In this document: one piece after another, positions 16,033-24,484 of the stretch
How the letters are laid out: every line of letters begins with the position of its first letter
Numbering within the stretch: position 1 is the stretch's first letter
Assembly (NCBI GenBank): GCA_041905525.1
Contig: JAYRKY010000014.1
Coordinates: forward strand, 17,817 to 81,816
Direction: 5' to 3'
Length of the DNA: 64,000 nucleotides
Origin: SHVO01 sp041905525
GTDB taxonomy: Bacteria > Pseudomonadota > Alphaproteobacteria > Rhodospirillales > Rhodospirillaceae
Notes under the pieces: generated by a model
The model's database searches: none
Told to the model about the DNA's origin: nothing
What the model saw: the letters and a program-made list of their open reading frames with translations, nothing else
Translations under genes and position numbers: made by a program

Positions 16033-18402
16033 ATGATTGGGGCGGCTGAGACGGTTCGGCGCAGCGTGCGGCGCGGGTGGCATCTTGTGCCGCTTTGCGC
16101 CCTTCAAGCGGGCGCGATGGTTGCCCTTCTTTCTGGCGCCGCGACGCTGGCTCTGCCTGTGTCCGAAGCGCGGGCCCAAAGCGCGGCCGATACCATTCAG
16201 GGCATCGCGGTTCAGGGCAGCCAGCGTATCGAGCCGGCGACCGTGCGCACCTATGTCACCGTGCGGGAAGGCGATCCATTCGATCCCTCGCGCATCGACC
16301 AGTCGCTGAAGAACCTGTTCGGCACGGGTCTGTTCGCGGACGTGTCTATCACGCGCGGCGAAAACAACATCCTCGTCATCCGCGTGGTGGAAAACCCGAT
16401 CATCAACCGGATCTCGCTCGAAGGTAACGACAAGATCAAGGACGACGACCTGACGAAAGAGATGCAGCTACGTCCGCGCGTGGTTTACACGCGCAACAAG
16501 GTGCAGCAAGACGTCGAGAAGATTCTGGAACTGTATCGCCGCAAGGGCCGCTTCGCTGCACGCGTCGATCCGAAGGTCATCGAACTCCCGCAGAACCGCG
16601 TCGACGTGGTCTTCGAAATCAGCGAAGGCAGCCCGACCTACGTGCGCACCATCAATTTCGTGGGCAACGACGCCTTCGACGACGATGAGTTGCGCAACGT
16701 GGTGCTGACGCGCGAAGAGCGTTGGTGGCGCTTCCTGACGTCGAACGATACCTACGATCCGGATCGCATGAACTACGACCGGGAACTTCTGCGTCGCCAC
16801 TACGTGCAGAATGGCTACGCTGACTTCGAAGTCATCTCCGCCGTCGCCGAACTCGCGCCGAACCGCGAAAACTTCTACATGACCTTCACCGTGAAGGAAG
16901 GTCCGCGCTACCGCCTGAATAAGGTGGACCTTGAAGTCAACATCAAGGATCTGCCGCGCGACGTTCTCGAGCGCGCCGTCATTCCGCAGCAAGGCGATTG
17001 GTTCAACGGCAAGGCGATCGAAGACACCATAGACGCGATCACGAATGCGGCCGGCACCGCCGGCTATGCCTTCATCGACATCAACCCGCGCGTCCGCCGC
17101 GACGAAGCCAACAAGACGATCGATCTCACCTTCCAGGTCCAGCAGGGGCCGCGCGTGTTCGTTGAACGCGTCGATGTGAAGGGGAACGTCCGCACGCTCG
17201 ACCGCGTCATCCGCCGCGAGCTGTTGCTCGTCGAAGGCGATTCGTTCAATACGGCGCGTGTGCGACGCTCGCGCGAGCGTCTTGAGAACCTCGGCTTCTT
17301 CAAGCAGGACACCGTCAAGATCGACAACGCGCCGTCCGACGTCTATCCGGACCGCACCATATTGACGGCAACCGTGGAAGAGCAGCCCACCGGCGAACTC
17401 AGCTTCGGCGTTGGCTATTCAAGCGCCTCGGGCGCCCTGTTCGACGTTGGGGTTCGCGAACGCAACTTGCTCGGCAAGGGGCAGAATCTCGGCGCCAACT
17501 TCAGCCTCGCGCAGCAGCAGATGCAGGTGAACCTCAGCTTCACCGAACCGTACTTCCTCGACCGCCGCTTGGTCGCCGGCTTCGACATCGTCGCCAGCCA
17601 GGTCGACTATCAGTCGCAGTCGGGCTTCACGTCGAACACCCTTGGCGGCACGGCCCGCCTGGGCTTCCAGTACAACGAATATCTGTTCCAGCGCTTCAAC
17701 TATCAGCTCTTCGTCACCAAGCTCACCGGCCTCACCAGTTTCTCGTCGCAGTTCGTGCGCGAGCAGGCGGGCAGCGCGGTCACCTCGCAGGTCAGCCAGG
17801 TCATCGGGTACGACCGCCGTGACAACGTCATCGATCCGCACAACGGCTACTTCCTCACGCTGTCCACGGACCTCGCGGGTCTGGGCGGTAGCGAACGGTA
17901 CGTCCGTGGCGGGGTTGGCGGCGCGCTCTATCTCGAGCCGCTCGAAGGCTGGATCTTTTCGGCGGCGGCCAGCGGCAGCTACATTGTGGGGCTCGGCCAG
18001 GAAGTCAAAATTTATCAGCGTTCTCAGATGGGTGGCACCACCTTGCGCGGCTTCAAGGACTTCGGCGCCAGTCCGCGCGATGCCACGACCTTCGACGCGG
18101 TCGGCGGCGACTGGATGGCCACCGCGTCGTTCCAGCTGCGCGTTCCAGGCCTGCCCAAGGAAAGCGGCCTGAAGACCTATCTCTTCAACGATTGGGGTGT
18201 TATTGGTCCGCCGAAGGATTTGAAGCGGCGTGCCGGGATCACCATTTTTGACACGCAGAAATTCAGGGGTTCCGCCGGGATTGGGGTGGAGTGGACGTCC
18301 CCTGTGGGTGTGATCACGGTCGACTACTCACCGTTTATTTTCAATGCGCAGCCGTGGGACCAAAAGTCCCGGTTCCGCATCAACTTTGGTCAACGTTACT
18401 AA
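16033..18402 (+). CDS. bamA: Outer membrane protein assembly factor BamA
   Basis: Central Omp85-family component of the BAM complex, which inserts beta-barrel proteins into the outer membrane. A signal peptide precedes residue ~50 (SEARAQSAADTI). Five POTRA repeats are discernible up to about residue 440, starting GIAVQGSQRIEPATVRTYV, with others such as INRISLEGNDKIKDDDL and VDVKGNVRTLDRVIRRELL. The C-terminal barrel contains GVGYSSASGALFD and TTLRGFKDFG, close to the VRGF/Y-type motif, and ends RFRINFGQRY with an aromatic terminus. Length 789 is typical. It sits between rseP and skp as in most Proteobacteria. Confidence 0.98.
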   Translation: MIGAAETVRRSVRRGWHLVPLCALQAGAMVALLSGAATLALPVSEARAQSAADTIQGIAVQGSQRIEPATVRTYVTVREGDPFDPSRIDQSLKNLFGTGLFADVSITRGENNILVIRVVENPIINRISLEGNDKIKDDDLTKEMQLRPRVVYTRNKVQQDVEKILELYRRKGRFAARVDPKVIELPQNRVDVVFEISEGSPTYVRTINFVGNDAFDDDELRNVVLTREERWWRFLTSNDTYDPDRMNYDRELLRRHYVQNGYADFEVISAVAELAPNRENFYMTFTVKEGPRYRLNKVDLEVNIKDLPRDVLERAVIPQQGDWFNGKAIEDTIDAITNAAGTAGYAFIDINPRVRRDEANKTIDLTFQVQQGPRVFVERVDVKGNVRTLDRVIRRELLLVEGDSFNTARVRRSRERLENLGFFKQDTVKIDNAPSDVYPDRTILTATVEEQPTGELSFGVGYSSASGALFDVGVRERNLLGKGQNLGANFSLAQQQMQVNLSFTEPYFLDRRLVAGFDIVASQVDYQSQSGFTSNTLGGTARLGFQYNEYLFQRFNYQLFVTKLTGLTSFSSQFVREQAGSAVTSQVSQVIGYDRRDNVIDPHNGYFLTLSTDLAGLGGSERYVRGGVGGALYLEPLEGWIFSAAASGSYIVGLGQEVKIYQRSQMGGTTLRGFKDFGASPRDATTFDAVGGDWMATASFQLRVPGLPKESGLKTYLFNDWGVIGPPKDLKRRAGITIFDTQKFRGSAGIGVEWTSPVGVITVDYSPFIFNAQPWDQKSRFRINFGQRY

Positions 18403-18428
18403 AACAGGTTCGAAAAAAGGCTCAACCT

Positions 18429-19088
18429 ATGACAACGAAACTCTTCACGACCATGCGTCGCTCCGTCGTCCTGGCGGTTGCTCTCGGCATGGCTTCCATG
18501 ACCGGCGTTTCCGCCGCGCAGGCGCAGAGCCGTCCGGCTGTTGTGTTCGGCGTGGTCAACACCGATCGCATCCTGCAGGACAGCCTCGCGGCGAAGGGCG
18601 TGCGTCTCGAGCGCGAGAAATACGCGCAGACCTATCAGTCGCAGATCAAGGACGAAGAAGCCAAGCTTCGCGCCGAAGATCAGGAACTGTCGTCGCAGCG
18701 CAGCGTGATGGCGCCGGAAGTGTTCCAGCAGCGCGCCCAGACGTTCCAGCAGAAGCTGGCGGACTTCCAGAACCAGGTGCGCGACAAGCAAGAGCGCCTT
18801 GATTTCTCGTTCCAGCAGGCAATGCAGGAAATCGGCAATACGATCATCAGCGTCTCGCAGGAAATCGCCAAGCAGCAGGGCATCACGGCGGTCGCCGCTC
18901 ACAACCAGCTGCTGTTCTTCGACCCCGGCATGGACATCACCCAGCCGGTTCTCGAGCGCCTCAATCAGCGTCTCGCCTCGGTGAAGTTCCAGGATCCGGC
19001 CACGTTGCAAGCTCCGGCTCCTGCCGCCGCTGCGGGTGGCGCGGCTCCGGCCGCCGGTGGCGCCGCCGCGAAGGCGAAAGCCAAATAA
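18429..19088 (+). CDS. skp: OmpH/Skp family periplasmic chaperone
   Basis: Periplasmic chaperone for unfolded outer membrane proteins. The 219-residue precursor has a signal peptide ending near GVSAAQAQS. FGVVNTDRILQDSLAAKGV starts the body domain; the central part (EEAKLRAEDQELSSQRSVM, QQKLADFQNQVRDKQERL) is coiled coil forming the tentacles. The C-terminal 30 residues are Ala/Pro/Gly-rich (LQAPAPAAAAGGAAPAAGG), an extension not needed for the fold. ATG 18429 gives the signal peptide directly; the frame is open upstream only within bamA. Confidence 0.93.
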   Translation: MTTKLFTTMRRSVVLAVALGMASMTGVSAAQAQSRPAVVFGVVNTDRILQDSLAAKGVRLEREKYAQTYQSQIKDEEAKLRAEDQELSSQRSVMAPEVFQQRAQTFQQKLADFQNQVRDKQERLDFSFQQAMQEIGNTIISVSQEIAKQQGITAVAAHNQLLFFDPGMDITQPVLERLNQRLASVKFQDPATLQAPAPAAAAGGAAPAAGGAAAKAKAK

Positions 19089-19106
19089 GCTGGCGTAAGG
19101 CATTAC

Positions 19107-20123
19107 ATGCCTGATCCACGGTTTTATCGCCGCGAGGCTCCGCGATCACTCGCAGACCTCGCGGCGATGACCGAGACCCGGCCGGCTCCTGGAGCCGATG
19201 CCGGGCTTCTTGTTTCTGACGTGGGGCAAATCGAGACCGCCGGGCCGGGCGAGATTGTATACGTCGCCGACAAGGAGTTCGGCGCCGCATTAAGCGCAAG
19301 TTCGTGCGGCGCGTGCATCACGACCGAAGAACTTGCGGCGCATGCGCCGCCGCGTTGCGCCGTGCTGATCGCAAAGGATCCGCGCGCCGCGTTCGCGGCT
19401 GTAGCGGCATATTTTTATCCGATGGGCGAGCCGTACGATTACGCCACGCCAATCGCCCCCGATGCGGTCATTGGGCAGAACGTTCGTTTTGCCCCCGGTG
19501 TCGTCATCGGATCGAAAGCGAGCGTCGGCGACAACGTGAGCCTCGGCGCCAATAGCGTCATCGGCCCCGGCGTCAAGATCGGCGCAGATAGCGTAATAGG
19601 AGCCAACGTCACTGTGCTCTATGCGTTGGTCGGGAAGCGTGTTGTGATGCATCCCGGCGTGCGAGTGGGGCAAGACGGCTTCGGGTTCGTGCCGACAGCG
19701 TCCGGCTTGCGAAAGGTCCCGCAGCTCGGTCGCGTCATCATCGAAGACGATGTCGAGATCGGCGCCAATACGACCATCGATCGCGGGGCCGCCGCGGATA
19801 CGGTTATCGGCGCGGGCACCAAGATCGATAACCTGGTTCAGATCGGCCATAACGTCGTGATCGGGCGGAGCTGCGTCATTGTCGCCCAAGTGGGAATCTC
19901 AGGCAGTTGCACGCTGGGCGATGGCGTCGTTCTAGGCGGGCAAGTGGGCCTAGCCGACCATTTGACCGTTGGCAACGGCGCTCAGGTGGCCGCCCAATCG
20001 GGCCTGATGCGCGATGTCGAGCCGCGCGAGGTCGTTATGGGTAGCCCCGCAAAGCCCATACGTCAGTTTTGGCGTGAAATTGCGGCCCTATCGCGGTTGA
20101 CCAAGCGTAACAAGGGGCCGTAA
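19107..20123 (+). CDS. lpxD: UDP-3-O-(3-hydroxyacyl)glucosamine N-acyltransferase
   Basis: Adds the second 3-hydroxyacyl chain (from acyl-ACP) in lipid A synthesis, cytoplasmic. The N-terminal uridine-binding domain (residues 1-110) is followed by a left-handed beta-helix of hexapeptide repeats (VIGQNVRFAPGVVIGSKA and on). HPGVRVGQDGFGFVP and NTTIDRGAAADTVIG are characteristic of LpxD, with the catalytic His expected in the IGHNVVIG segment. Length 338 is normal. It lies 18 bases after skp and precedes fabZ, lpxA, lpxI and lpxB. Confidence 0.97.
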   Translation: MPDPRFYRREAPRSLADLAAMTETRPAPGADAGLLVSDVGQIETAGPGEIVYVADKEFGAALSASSCGACITTEELAAHAPPRCAVLIAKDPRAAFAAVAAYFYPMGEPYDYATPIAPDAVIGQNVRFAPGVVIGSKASVGDNVSLGANSVIGPGVKIGADSVIGANVTVLYALVGKRVVMHPGVRVGQDGFGFVPTASGLRKVPQLGRVIIEDDVEIGANTTIDRGAAADTVIGAGTKIDNLVQIGHNVVIGRSCVIVAQVGISGSCTLGDGVVLGGQVGLADHLTVGNGAQVAAQSGLMRDVEPREVVMGSPAKPIRQFWREIAALSRLTKRNKGP

Positions 20124-20176
20124 AACGTGTCCTTCTGGACGCGGGAGTGAGCCGCGTTCGAGAGCCGGAGCCTGCC

Positions 20177-20641
20177 ATGGACGGACAAACGCCTAATCCC
20201 GCCATCACCATCGACATCCACCGGATCGTCGAGATGATCCCGCACCGCTACCCGTTCCTGATGGTCGATCGCTTGCTCGACGTCGTTCCCGGCGAGTCCG
20301 CCGTGGGCCTCAAGAACGTCACCGCAAATGAGCCATTTTTCCAGGGTCACTTCCCTGGACGTCCGGTGATGCCGGGCGTCCTCATCATTGAGGCCATGGC
20401 GCAGACCGCGGCGGTGATCGTCGTCGCCTCGCTGGGCCAGGCTGCGGAAGGCAAGTTGGTCTATTTCATGAGCATTGAGAACGCGCGTTTCCGCAAGCCG
20501 GTCGAGCCGGGCGATCAACTTCGCCTCTACTGCCGTAAGGAGCGCCAGCGCGCCAACGTGTGGCGTTTCACGGGCGAAGCGCGCGTCGGCGACACGGTCG
20601 TTGCCGAGGCGGTTTATACCGCCATGATCATGGGCACCTGA
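20177..20641 (+). CDS. fabZ: 3-hydroxyacyl-[ACP] dehydratase FabZ
   Basis: Dehydrates 3-hydroxyacyl-ACP in fatty acid elongation, competing with the lipid A pathway for the same substrate. The hot-dog fold motifs PHRYPFLMVDRLLDV, FFQGHFPGRPVMPGVLIIEAMAQ (seen here as GHFPGRPVMPGV and LIIEAMAQ) supply the catalytic His and Glu. The protein has 154 residues. ATG 20177 follows GCCGGAGCC and gives the family length. GTG 20147 is possible but has poor spacing from its GGGAG. Confidence 0.96.
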   Translation: MDGQTPNPAITIDIHRIVEMIPHRYPFLMVDRLLDVVPGESAVGLKNVTANEPFFQGHFPGRPVMPGVLIIEAMAQTAAVIVVASLGQAAEGKLVYFMSIENARFRKPVEPGDQLRLYCRKERQRANVWRFTGEARVGDTVVAEAVYTAMIMGT

Positions 20642-20645
20642 TCTC

Positions 20646-21473
20646 TTGGATACCGCTCGCCCCATCGTGAATATTCATCCGACTGCAATTGTCGATCCCT
20701 CGGCGGCCATCGGCGAGGGGGTCCAGATCGGTCCTTACTGCACCGTCGGTCCCAACGTCGTGCTGGGCGACAATGTGCGTCTCATCTCGCACGTGATCGT
20801 CGATGGCCACACCAGCGTTGGCGCCAACACCGTTATCCATCCCTTTGCCTCCCTCGGCCTCGCGCCGCAGCACCTTCGCTACAAGGGTGAGCCGTCTCGC
20901 CTCATCGTCGGGCGCAACAACACGATCCGCGAACATGTCACGATGCACATCGGCACCGAACAGGGCCGCATGGAAACGCGCGTCGGAAGTGATTGTTTCT
21001 TCATGGTGGGCTCGCACGTCGCGCATGACTGCGTCATCGCCGACCATGTCATCCTCACTAACAGCGTTGCGCTCGGCGGCCATGTCGAGATCGGCGAATA
21101 CGCCATCATCGGCGGTCTGTCGGGCGTGCATCAATATGTGCGTATCGGTAAGCACGCCATGATCGGCGGCGTCACCGGCGTCGAGAAGGACGTCATCCCC
21201 TACGCACTCGCCATGGGCAATCGCGCACGTCTGACCGGTCTGAATATTGTCGGACTGCGTCGCCGCGGCTTCTCACGCGAGGACATTCGTTCGCTGCGTA
21301 CGGCTTACGGTCTTCTGTTCTCGCAGGGCGGTACGATGGCCGAACGTTTGATCGAAGTCGCCGAACTGTTCAAAGATCACGCGGGCGTGATGGATATCAT
21401 CAACTTCATCCGCGAAGATTCCACCCGGCCGATGTGCACGCCGGGGATCGTCAACGGCAACGGCTCTCCGTAA
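20646..21473 (+). CDS. lpxA: UDP-N-acetylglucosamine acyltransferase
   Basis: First enzyme of lipid A synthesis, transferring a 3-hydroxyacyl chain from ACP to UDP-GlcNAc. The protein is a hexapeptide-repeat trimer. NIHPTAIVDPSAAIGEGVQI starts the helix, VGSHVAHDCVIADHV contains the expected catalytic His, and a helical C-terminal domain (GLRRRGFSREDIRSLRTAYG) follows. The start is uncertain: TTG 20646 gives 275 residues, GTG 20667 gives 268 and would begin closer to the usual LpxA N-terminus. No strong ribosome site marks either. It follows fabZ by four bases. Confidence 0.95.
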   Translation: MDTARPIVNIHPTAIVDPSAAIGEGVQIGPYCTVGPNVVLGDNVRLISHVIVDGHTSVGANTVIHPFASLGLAPQHLRYKGEPSRLIVGRNNTIREHVTMHIGTEQGRMETRVGSDCFFMVGSHVAHDCVIADHVILTNSVALGGHVEIGEYAIIGGLSGVHQYVRIGKHAMIGGVTGVEKDVIPYALAMGNRARLTGLNIVGLRRRGFSREDIRSLRTAYGLLFSQGGTMAERLIEVAELFKDHAGVMDIINFIREDSTRPMCTPGIVNGNGSP

Positions 21474-22292
21474 GTGACCGCGGCCCTACGCGCGGCCAAG
21501 CTTGGGGTCATCGCCGGCGGCGGTGCGCTCCCGGGGCTCCTTGTGTCGGCATGCCGGTCGGCGGGGCGCGATCACTACGTCCTTGGCCTGACGGGTTTCG
21601 CCGACAATGCCGCGCTTCCACGCCCCGCCGACGCTTGGATTAAGTTGGGCGAGGTCGGCAAAGGCTTCGATCTCTTGCGCGGTGCTGGGGTCAGCGAAGT
21701 CGTGATGGCCGGGGCCGTGCAGCGCCCCAAATTCAGCGAGTTGATCACTGATTTCAAAGGCGCCGCCATGCTTGCGCGCATCGCAGGACGTGCGGCGTTG
21801 GGTGACGACAGCCTGCTGTCTGCGCTGGTCGGCGAGATAGAATCCGAAGGCTTCAGAGTGGTGGGCGCCGACAGCATCTTGTTCGAGCTTCTCGCGCCGT
21901 TCGGGGTGATGGGGCGCCATAGCCCTGTTTCGTTTGCCGACGACATCGCCGCCGGGTTCCAAGCCGCCAAGACGCACGGTGCGGCCGATATAGGGCAGGC
22001 CGTCATCGTCAAGGACGGCAAGATCGTTGCTGTCGAGAACAAGGACGGCACCGATGCGATGCTGTCGCGTGCGCAAGGCGGCGTCCTTGTGAAAGTGAAA
22101 AAACCGCAGCAGGAGCGGCGTGTCGATCTGCCAACCGTAGGCCCCGCGACGGTGAAGAACGCGATTGCAGCGGGGCTGTCCGGGATCGCCATCGAAGCCG
22201 GCCATACCTTCATGCTTGATCGCGCGCGGATGATTGCAATGGCCGACGACGCGGGTTTGTTCATCGTGGGGGTCGCCGATGGCAAATTCTGA
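21474..22292 (+). CDS. lpxI: UDP-2,3-diacylglucosamine pyrophosphatase LpxI
   Basis: Hydrolyses UDP-2,3-diacylglucosamine to lipid X plus UMP in lipid A synthesis; LpxI replaces LpxH in many alphaproteobacteria, including Caulobacter. The 272-residue protein starts LGVIAGGGALPGLLVSACRS, and contains VVMAGAVQRPKFSEL, GDDSLLSALVGEIESEGF and the C-terminal PTVGPATVKNAIAAGLSGIA, AIEAGHTFMLDRARM. GTG 21474 directly abuts the lpxA stop (TAAGTG), indicating translational coupling. It overlaps lpxB by 14 bases. Confidence 0.95.
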   Translation: MTAALRAAKLGVIAGGGALPGLLVSACRSAGRDHYVLGLTGFADNAALPRPADAWIKLGEVGKGFDLLRGAGVSEVVMAGAVQRPKFSELITDFKGAAMLARIAGRAALGDDSLLSALVGEIESEGFRVVGADSILFELLAPFGVMGRHSPVSFADDIAAGFQAAKTHGAADIGQAVIVKDGKIVAVENKDGTDAMLSRAQGGVLVKVKKPQQERRVDLPTVGPATVKNAIAAGLSGIAIEAGHTFMLDRARMIAMADDAGLFIVGVADGKF

Positions 22293-23451
22293 CGAAGGCC
22301 CCTTGATCTATGTCATAGCCTGCGAGGCGTCCGGCGATCAGCTTGGGGCGTTATTGATCCAAGCGTTGCGCGACCAGACCTTCGGCCGGGTGCGGTTCGC
22401 CGGCCTCGGCGGGCATCAGATGGAACGCGACGGCTTCAAGAGCCTGTTCGACGTTCACGAACTGGCGCTGCTTGGCGTGTTCGAAGTTCTCCCCAAGGCG
22501 CGGCGGGTGCTGCAGCGTGTCGCGGAAACCGTGCGAGACATCGAGGAAAGGCAGCCCGATATCCTGGTGACGATCGACTCCTGGGGTTTCACCGGGCGGG
22601 TGCACGAACGCCTCGCCAAGAAAAAGAGCACAATCCCGCGTGTGCGTTATGTCGCGCCTCAGGTGTGGGCATGGCGTCCCAAACGCGCGAAGCAGCTGGC
22701 TAAATGGGTGCACCACCTGATGGCGCTTCTGCCGTTCGAACCGCCGTACTTCACGGTGCATGGTCTGCCGACGACCTGGGTGGGACATCCCGTGGTCGAG
22801 GCCGGCTTCGAGCAAGGGAACGGCTCGCGCTTCCGCCGCCTGCATCACATCGCCGAGGACACAAAGCTGATCGGCGTGCTGCCGGGCAGTCGCAAGAGCG
22901 AGGTGCTGCGCCTCCTGCCGGTGTTCAAGGACGCCGTGACGCTTCTGGCGCAACGCTACGCCAACCTCCAGGTCGTAATTCCGACAGTACCTGCCGTGGC
23001 TGCCGAGGTCGCGCAGGCCGCGACAGGGTGGGCGGCGCCGGTCGTGATCCTGCAGGAATCGAACATTCGCCCCGACGCCTTCGCCGCCTTCGATGTGGCG
23101 CTGGCCGCGTCCGGCACGGTGTCACTGGAGTTAGCCGTTGCCCGGGTGCCCCATGTCATCGCCTACCGCGTCCACAAGATGACCGCGTTCCTGTTCCGCA
23201 TGCTGACCAAGCTGCGGCGTGTGAATTTGGTCAATATCCTGTTGGGCCACGAGGCCGTCCCCGAACGCTTGCAGGGGATGTGCCGGGCGGAGGTGTTGGC
23301 TGACGACCTCGCCATGCTGTTGCGCGACGAGCCGCGCCGCACGGCGCAGCGGGCCGATTTTGCTGCGGCGCTTTCAAAGCTGTCGCCGCCGGGCGAGCGG
23401 CCGAGCCGGCTTGCCGCCAAGACGATTCTGGCGCTTCTCGCTAAAGGCTAG
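22279..23451 (+). CDS. lpxB: Lipid-A-disaccharide synthase
   Basis: Glycosyltransferase condensing lipid X and UDP-2,3-diacylglucosamine, at the inner membrane's cytoplasmic face. The start IYVIACEASGDQLGALLIQ is the family N-terminus. Further motifs are RFAGLGGHQMERDGF, RYVAPQVWAWRPKRAK, VGHPVVEAGF, GVLPGSRKSEVLRLLPVF and ALAASGTVSLELAVARVPHV. The length is 390 residues. ATG 22279 lies inside the end of lpxI, so the pair is coupled. It is the last gene of the envelope block. Confidence 0.97.
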   Translation: MANSDEGPLIYVIACEASGDQLGALLIQALRDQTFGRVRFAGLGGHQMERDGFKSLFDVHELALLGVFEVLPKARRVLQRVAETVRDIEERQPDILVTIDSWGFTGRVHERLAKKKSTIPRVRYVAPQVWAWRPKRAKQLAKWVHHLMALLPFEPPYFTVHGLPTTWVGHPVVEAGFEQGNGSRFRRLHHIAEDTKLIGVLPGSRKSEVLRLLPVFKDAVTLLAQRYANLQVVIPTVPAVAAEVAQAATGWAAPVVILQESNIRPDAFAAFDVALAASGTVSLELAVARVPHVIAYRVHKMTAFLFRMLTKLRRVNLVNILLGHEAVPERLQGMCRAEVLADDLAMLLRDEPRRTAQRADFAAALSKLSPPGERPSRLAAKTILALLAKG

Positions 23452-23517
23452 GCCGTATACCATCCCGGCCAACGCCGCTTCTGGTTCAATAGGCGTTTCA
23501 ATATGGGGAGATTTCCG

Positions 23518-24369
23518 ATGCGTAAGTTTGCTGTTACCGCCGCCGCGTTCGCGCTCATGGCGGGCCTGCAGTTCGCCGTGGTGGCGCCCGCTCACGCGGC
23601 TGCCGCGACCAATCAGGTCGAAATGGAATTGATGACGTGGCCCGAGCTGAAAGCCGCTATCGAAGGGGGTAAAACCACCGCAATTATCTACACCGGCGGC
23701 ACCGAACAACGCGGTCCGCAGAATGTGATCGGCGGCCACAACTTCATGGGCAAGCCGCTCGCGCTCGATATCGCGCGTAAGCTTGGCAACGCCATCGTCT
23801 TCCCGGTGCTGCCGTACACGCCGACCGGCATGTCGAAGGAAGTCCCGGGCAGCATCAACCTTTCGGCCGACGTTCTGCAGTTGGTACTCGAGCAACTCGC
23901 CGAAGGCGCTATCGTCAACGGCTTTAAGAACGTCGTGCTCATGGGTGACAGCGGCGGCGGCCAGGGTCCGAACGGCGGCGTTTACGCGGCCGCGGCCAAG
24001 AAGGTGCAAGAGAAGCATGCCGCTGAAGGCGTGAAAGTGATCTTCGCCGATCAGGCCTATGCCGTGAACAACGAGTTCCTGAAGCAGATCGTGGCGGAAG
24101 GTTATCCGATGAGCACGCACGGCGGGATCCCGGATACCTCGCTGATGTTGATGCTGGATAAGGACAACACGCTGGTCCGCAAAGAGCTGCTGGCGACCGC
24201 CGTCGGCGACCCGGTGCTGCCGCCGGGTGAGAAGCCGGATCCGAACGCTAAGCGCGTCAACAACGGCATCAGCGGCGACGCCCGCCGCTCGAGCGTCGAA
24301 CTCGGCAAGCGTCTCTACAATATGAAACTCAATGCGGCCGTGACGCAGATCCAGTCGCTGCTGAAGTAA
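23518..24369 (+). CDS. Secreted creatininase-family protein with altered metal-ligand positions
   Basis: A 283-residue protein with a signal peptide (MRKFAVTAAAFALMAGLQFA to PAHAAAA). The body matches the creatininase/creatinine amidohydrolase fold: AIIYTGGTEQRGPQN, then VIGGHNFMGKPLALDIARKL, FPVLPYTPTGMS and VLMGDSGGGQGPNGG. In family members I remember, the first motif reads E-Q-H/N-G-P-H and the later one G-D/H-x-G-G. Here the second His is Gln and the GDHGG-type His is Ser, so metal binding may be reduced or different. ATG 23518 has GGGGAG upstream; a longer in-frame start at 23503 lacks it. It follows lpxB by 66 bases but is not a known lipid A gene. Confidence 0.75.
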   Translation: MRKFAVTAAAFALMAGLQFAVVAPAHAAAATNQVEMELMTWPELKAAIEGGKTTAIIYTGGTEQRGPQNVIGGHNFMGKPLALDIARKLGNAIVFPVLPYTPTGMSKEVPGSINLSADVLQLVLEQLAEGAIVNGFKNVVLMGDSGGGQGPNGGVYAAAAKKVQEKHAAEGVKVIFADQAYAVNNEFLKQIVAEGYPMSTHGGIPDTSLMLMLDKDNTLVRKELLATAVGDPVLPPGEKPDPNAKRVNNGISGDARRSSVELGKRLYNMKLNAAVTQIQSLLK

Positions 24370-24382
24370 AGCTGATACACGA

Positions 24383-24418
24383 AAAACCCGCGAGAGCCTG
24401 ACTCTCGCGGGTTTTATC
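24383..24418 (+). terminator. Terminator after the creatininase-family gene
   Basis: AAAACCCGCGAGAG (24383-24396), loop CCTGA, and its 14-base complement 24402-24415 with a T tract. The A-rich left flank makes it usable from both strands. Confidence 0.85.
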
Positions 24419-24423
24419 TCACC

Positions 24424-24462
24424 CAAAAGAAAACGGCGCGCGGAGTAACCCGCGCGCCGTTT
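24424..24462 (-). terminator. Terminator after gltA
   Basis: AAACGGCGCGCGG (24431-24443) pairs perfectly with 24450-24462. On the minus strand the stem is followed by TTTTCTTTT (from the A-rich bases 24425-24433), as expected for gltA termination. Confidence 0.85.
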
Positions 24463-24484
24463 GCGTCTTGCGAAGCCGCCGCGA

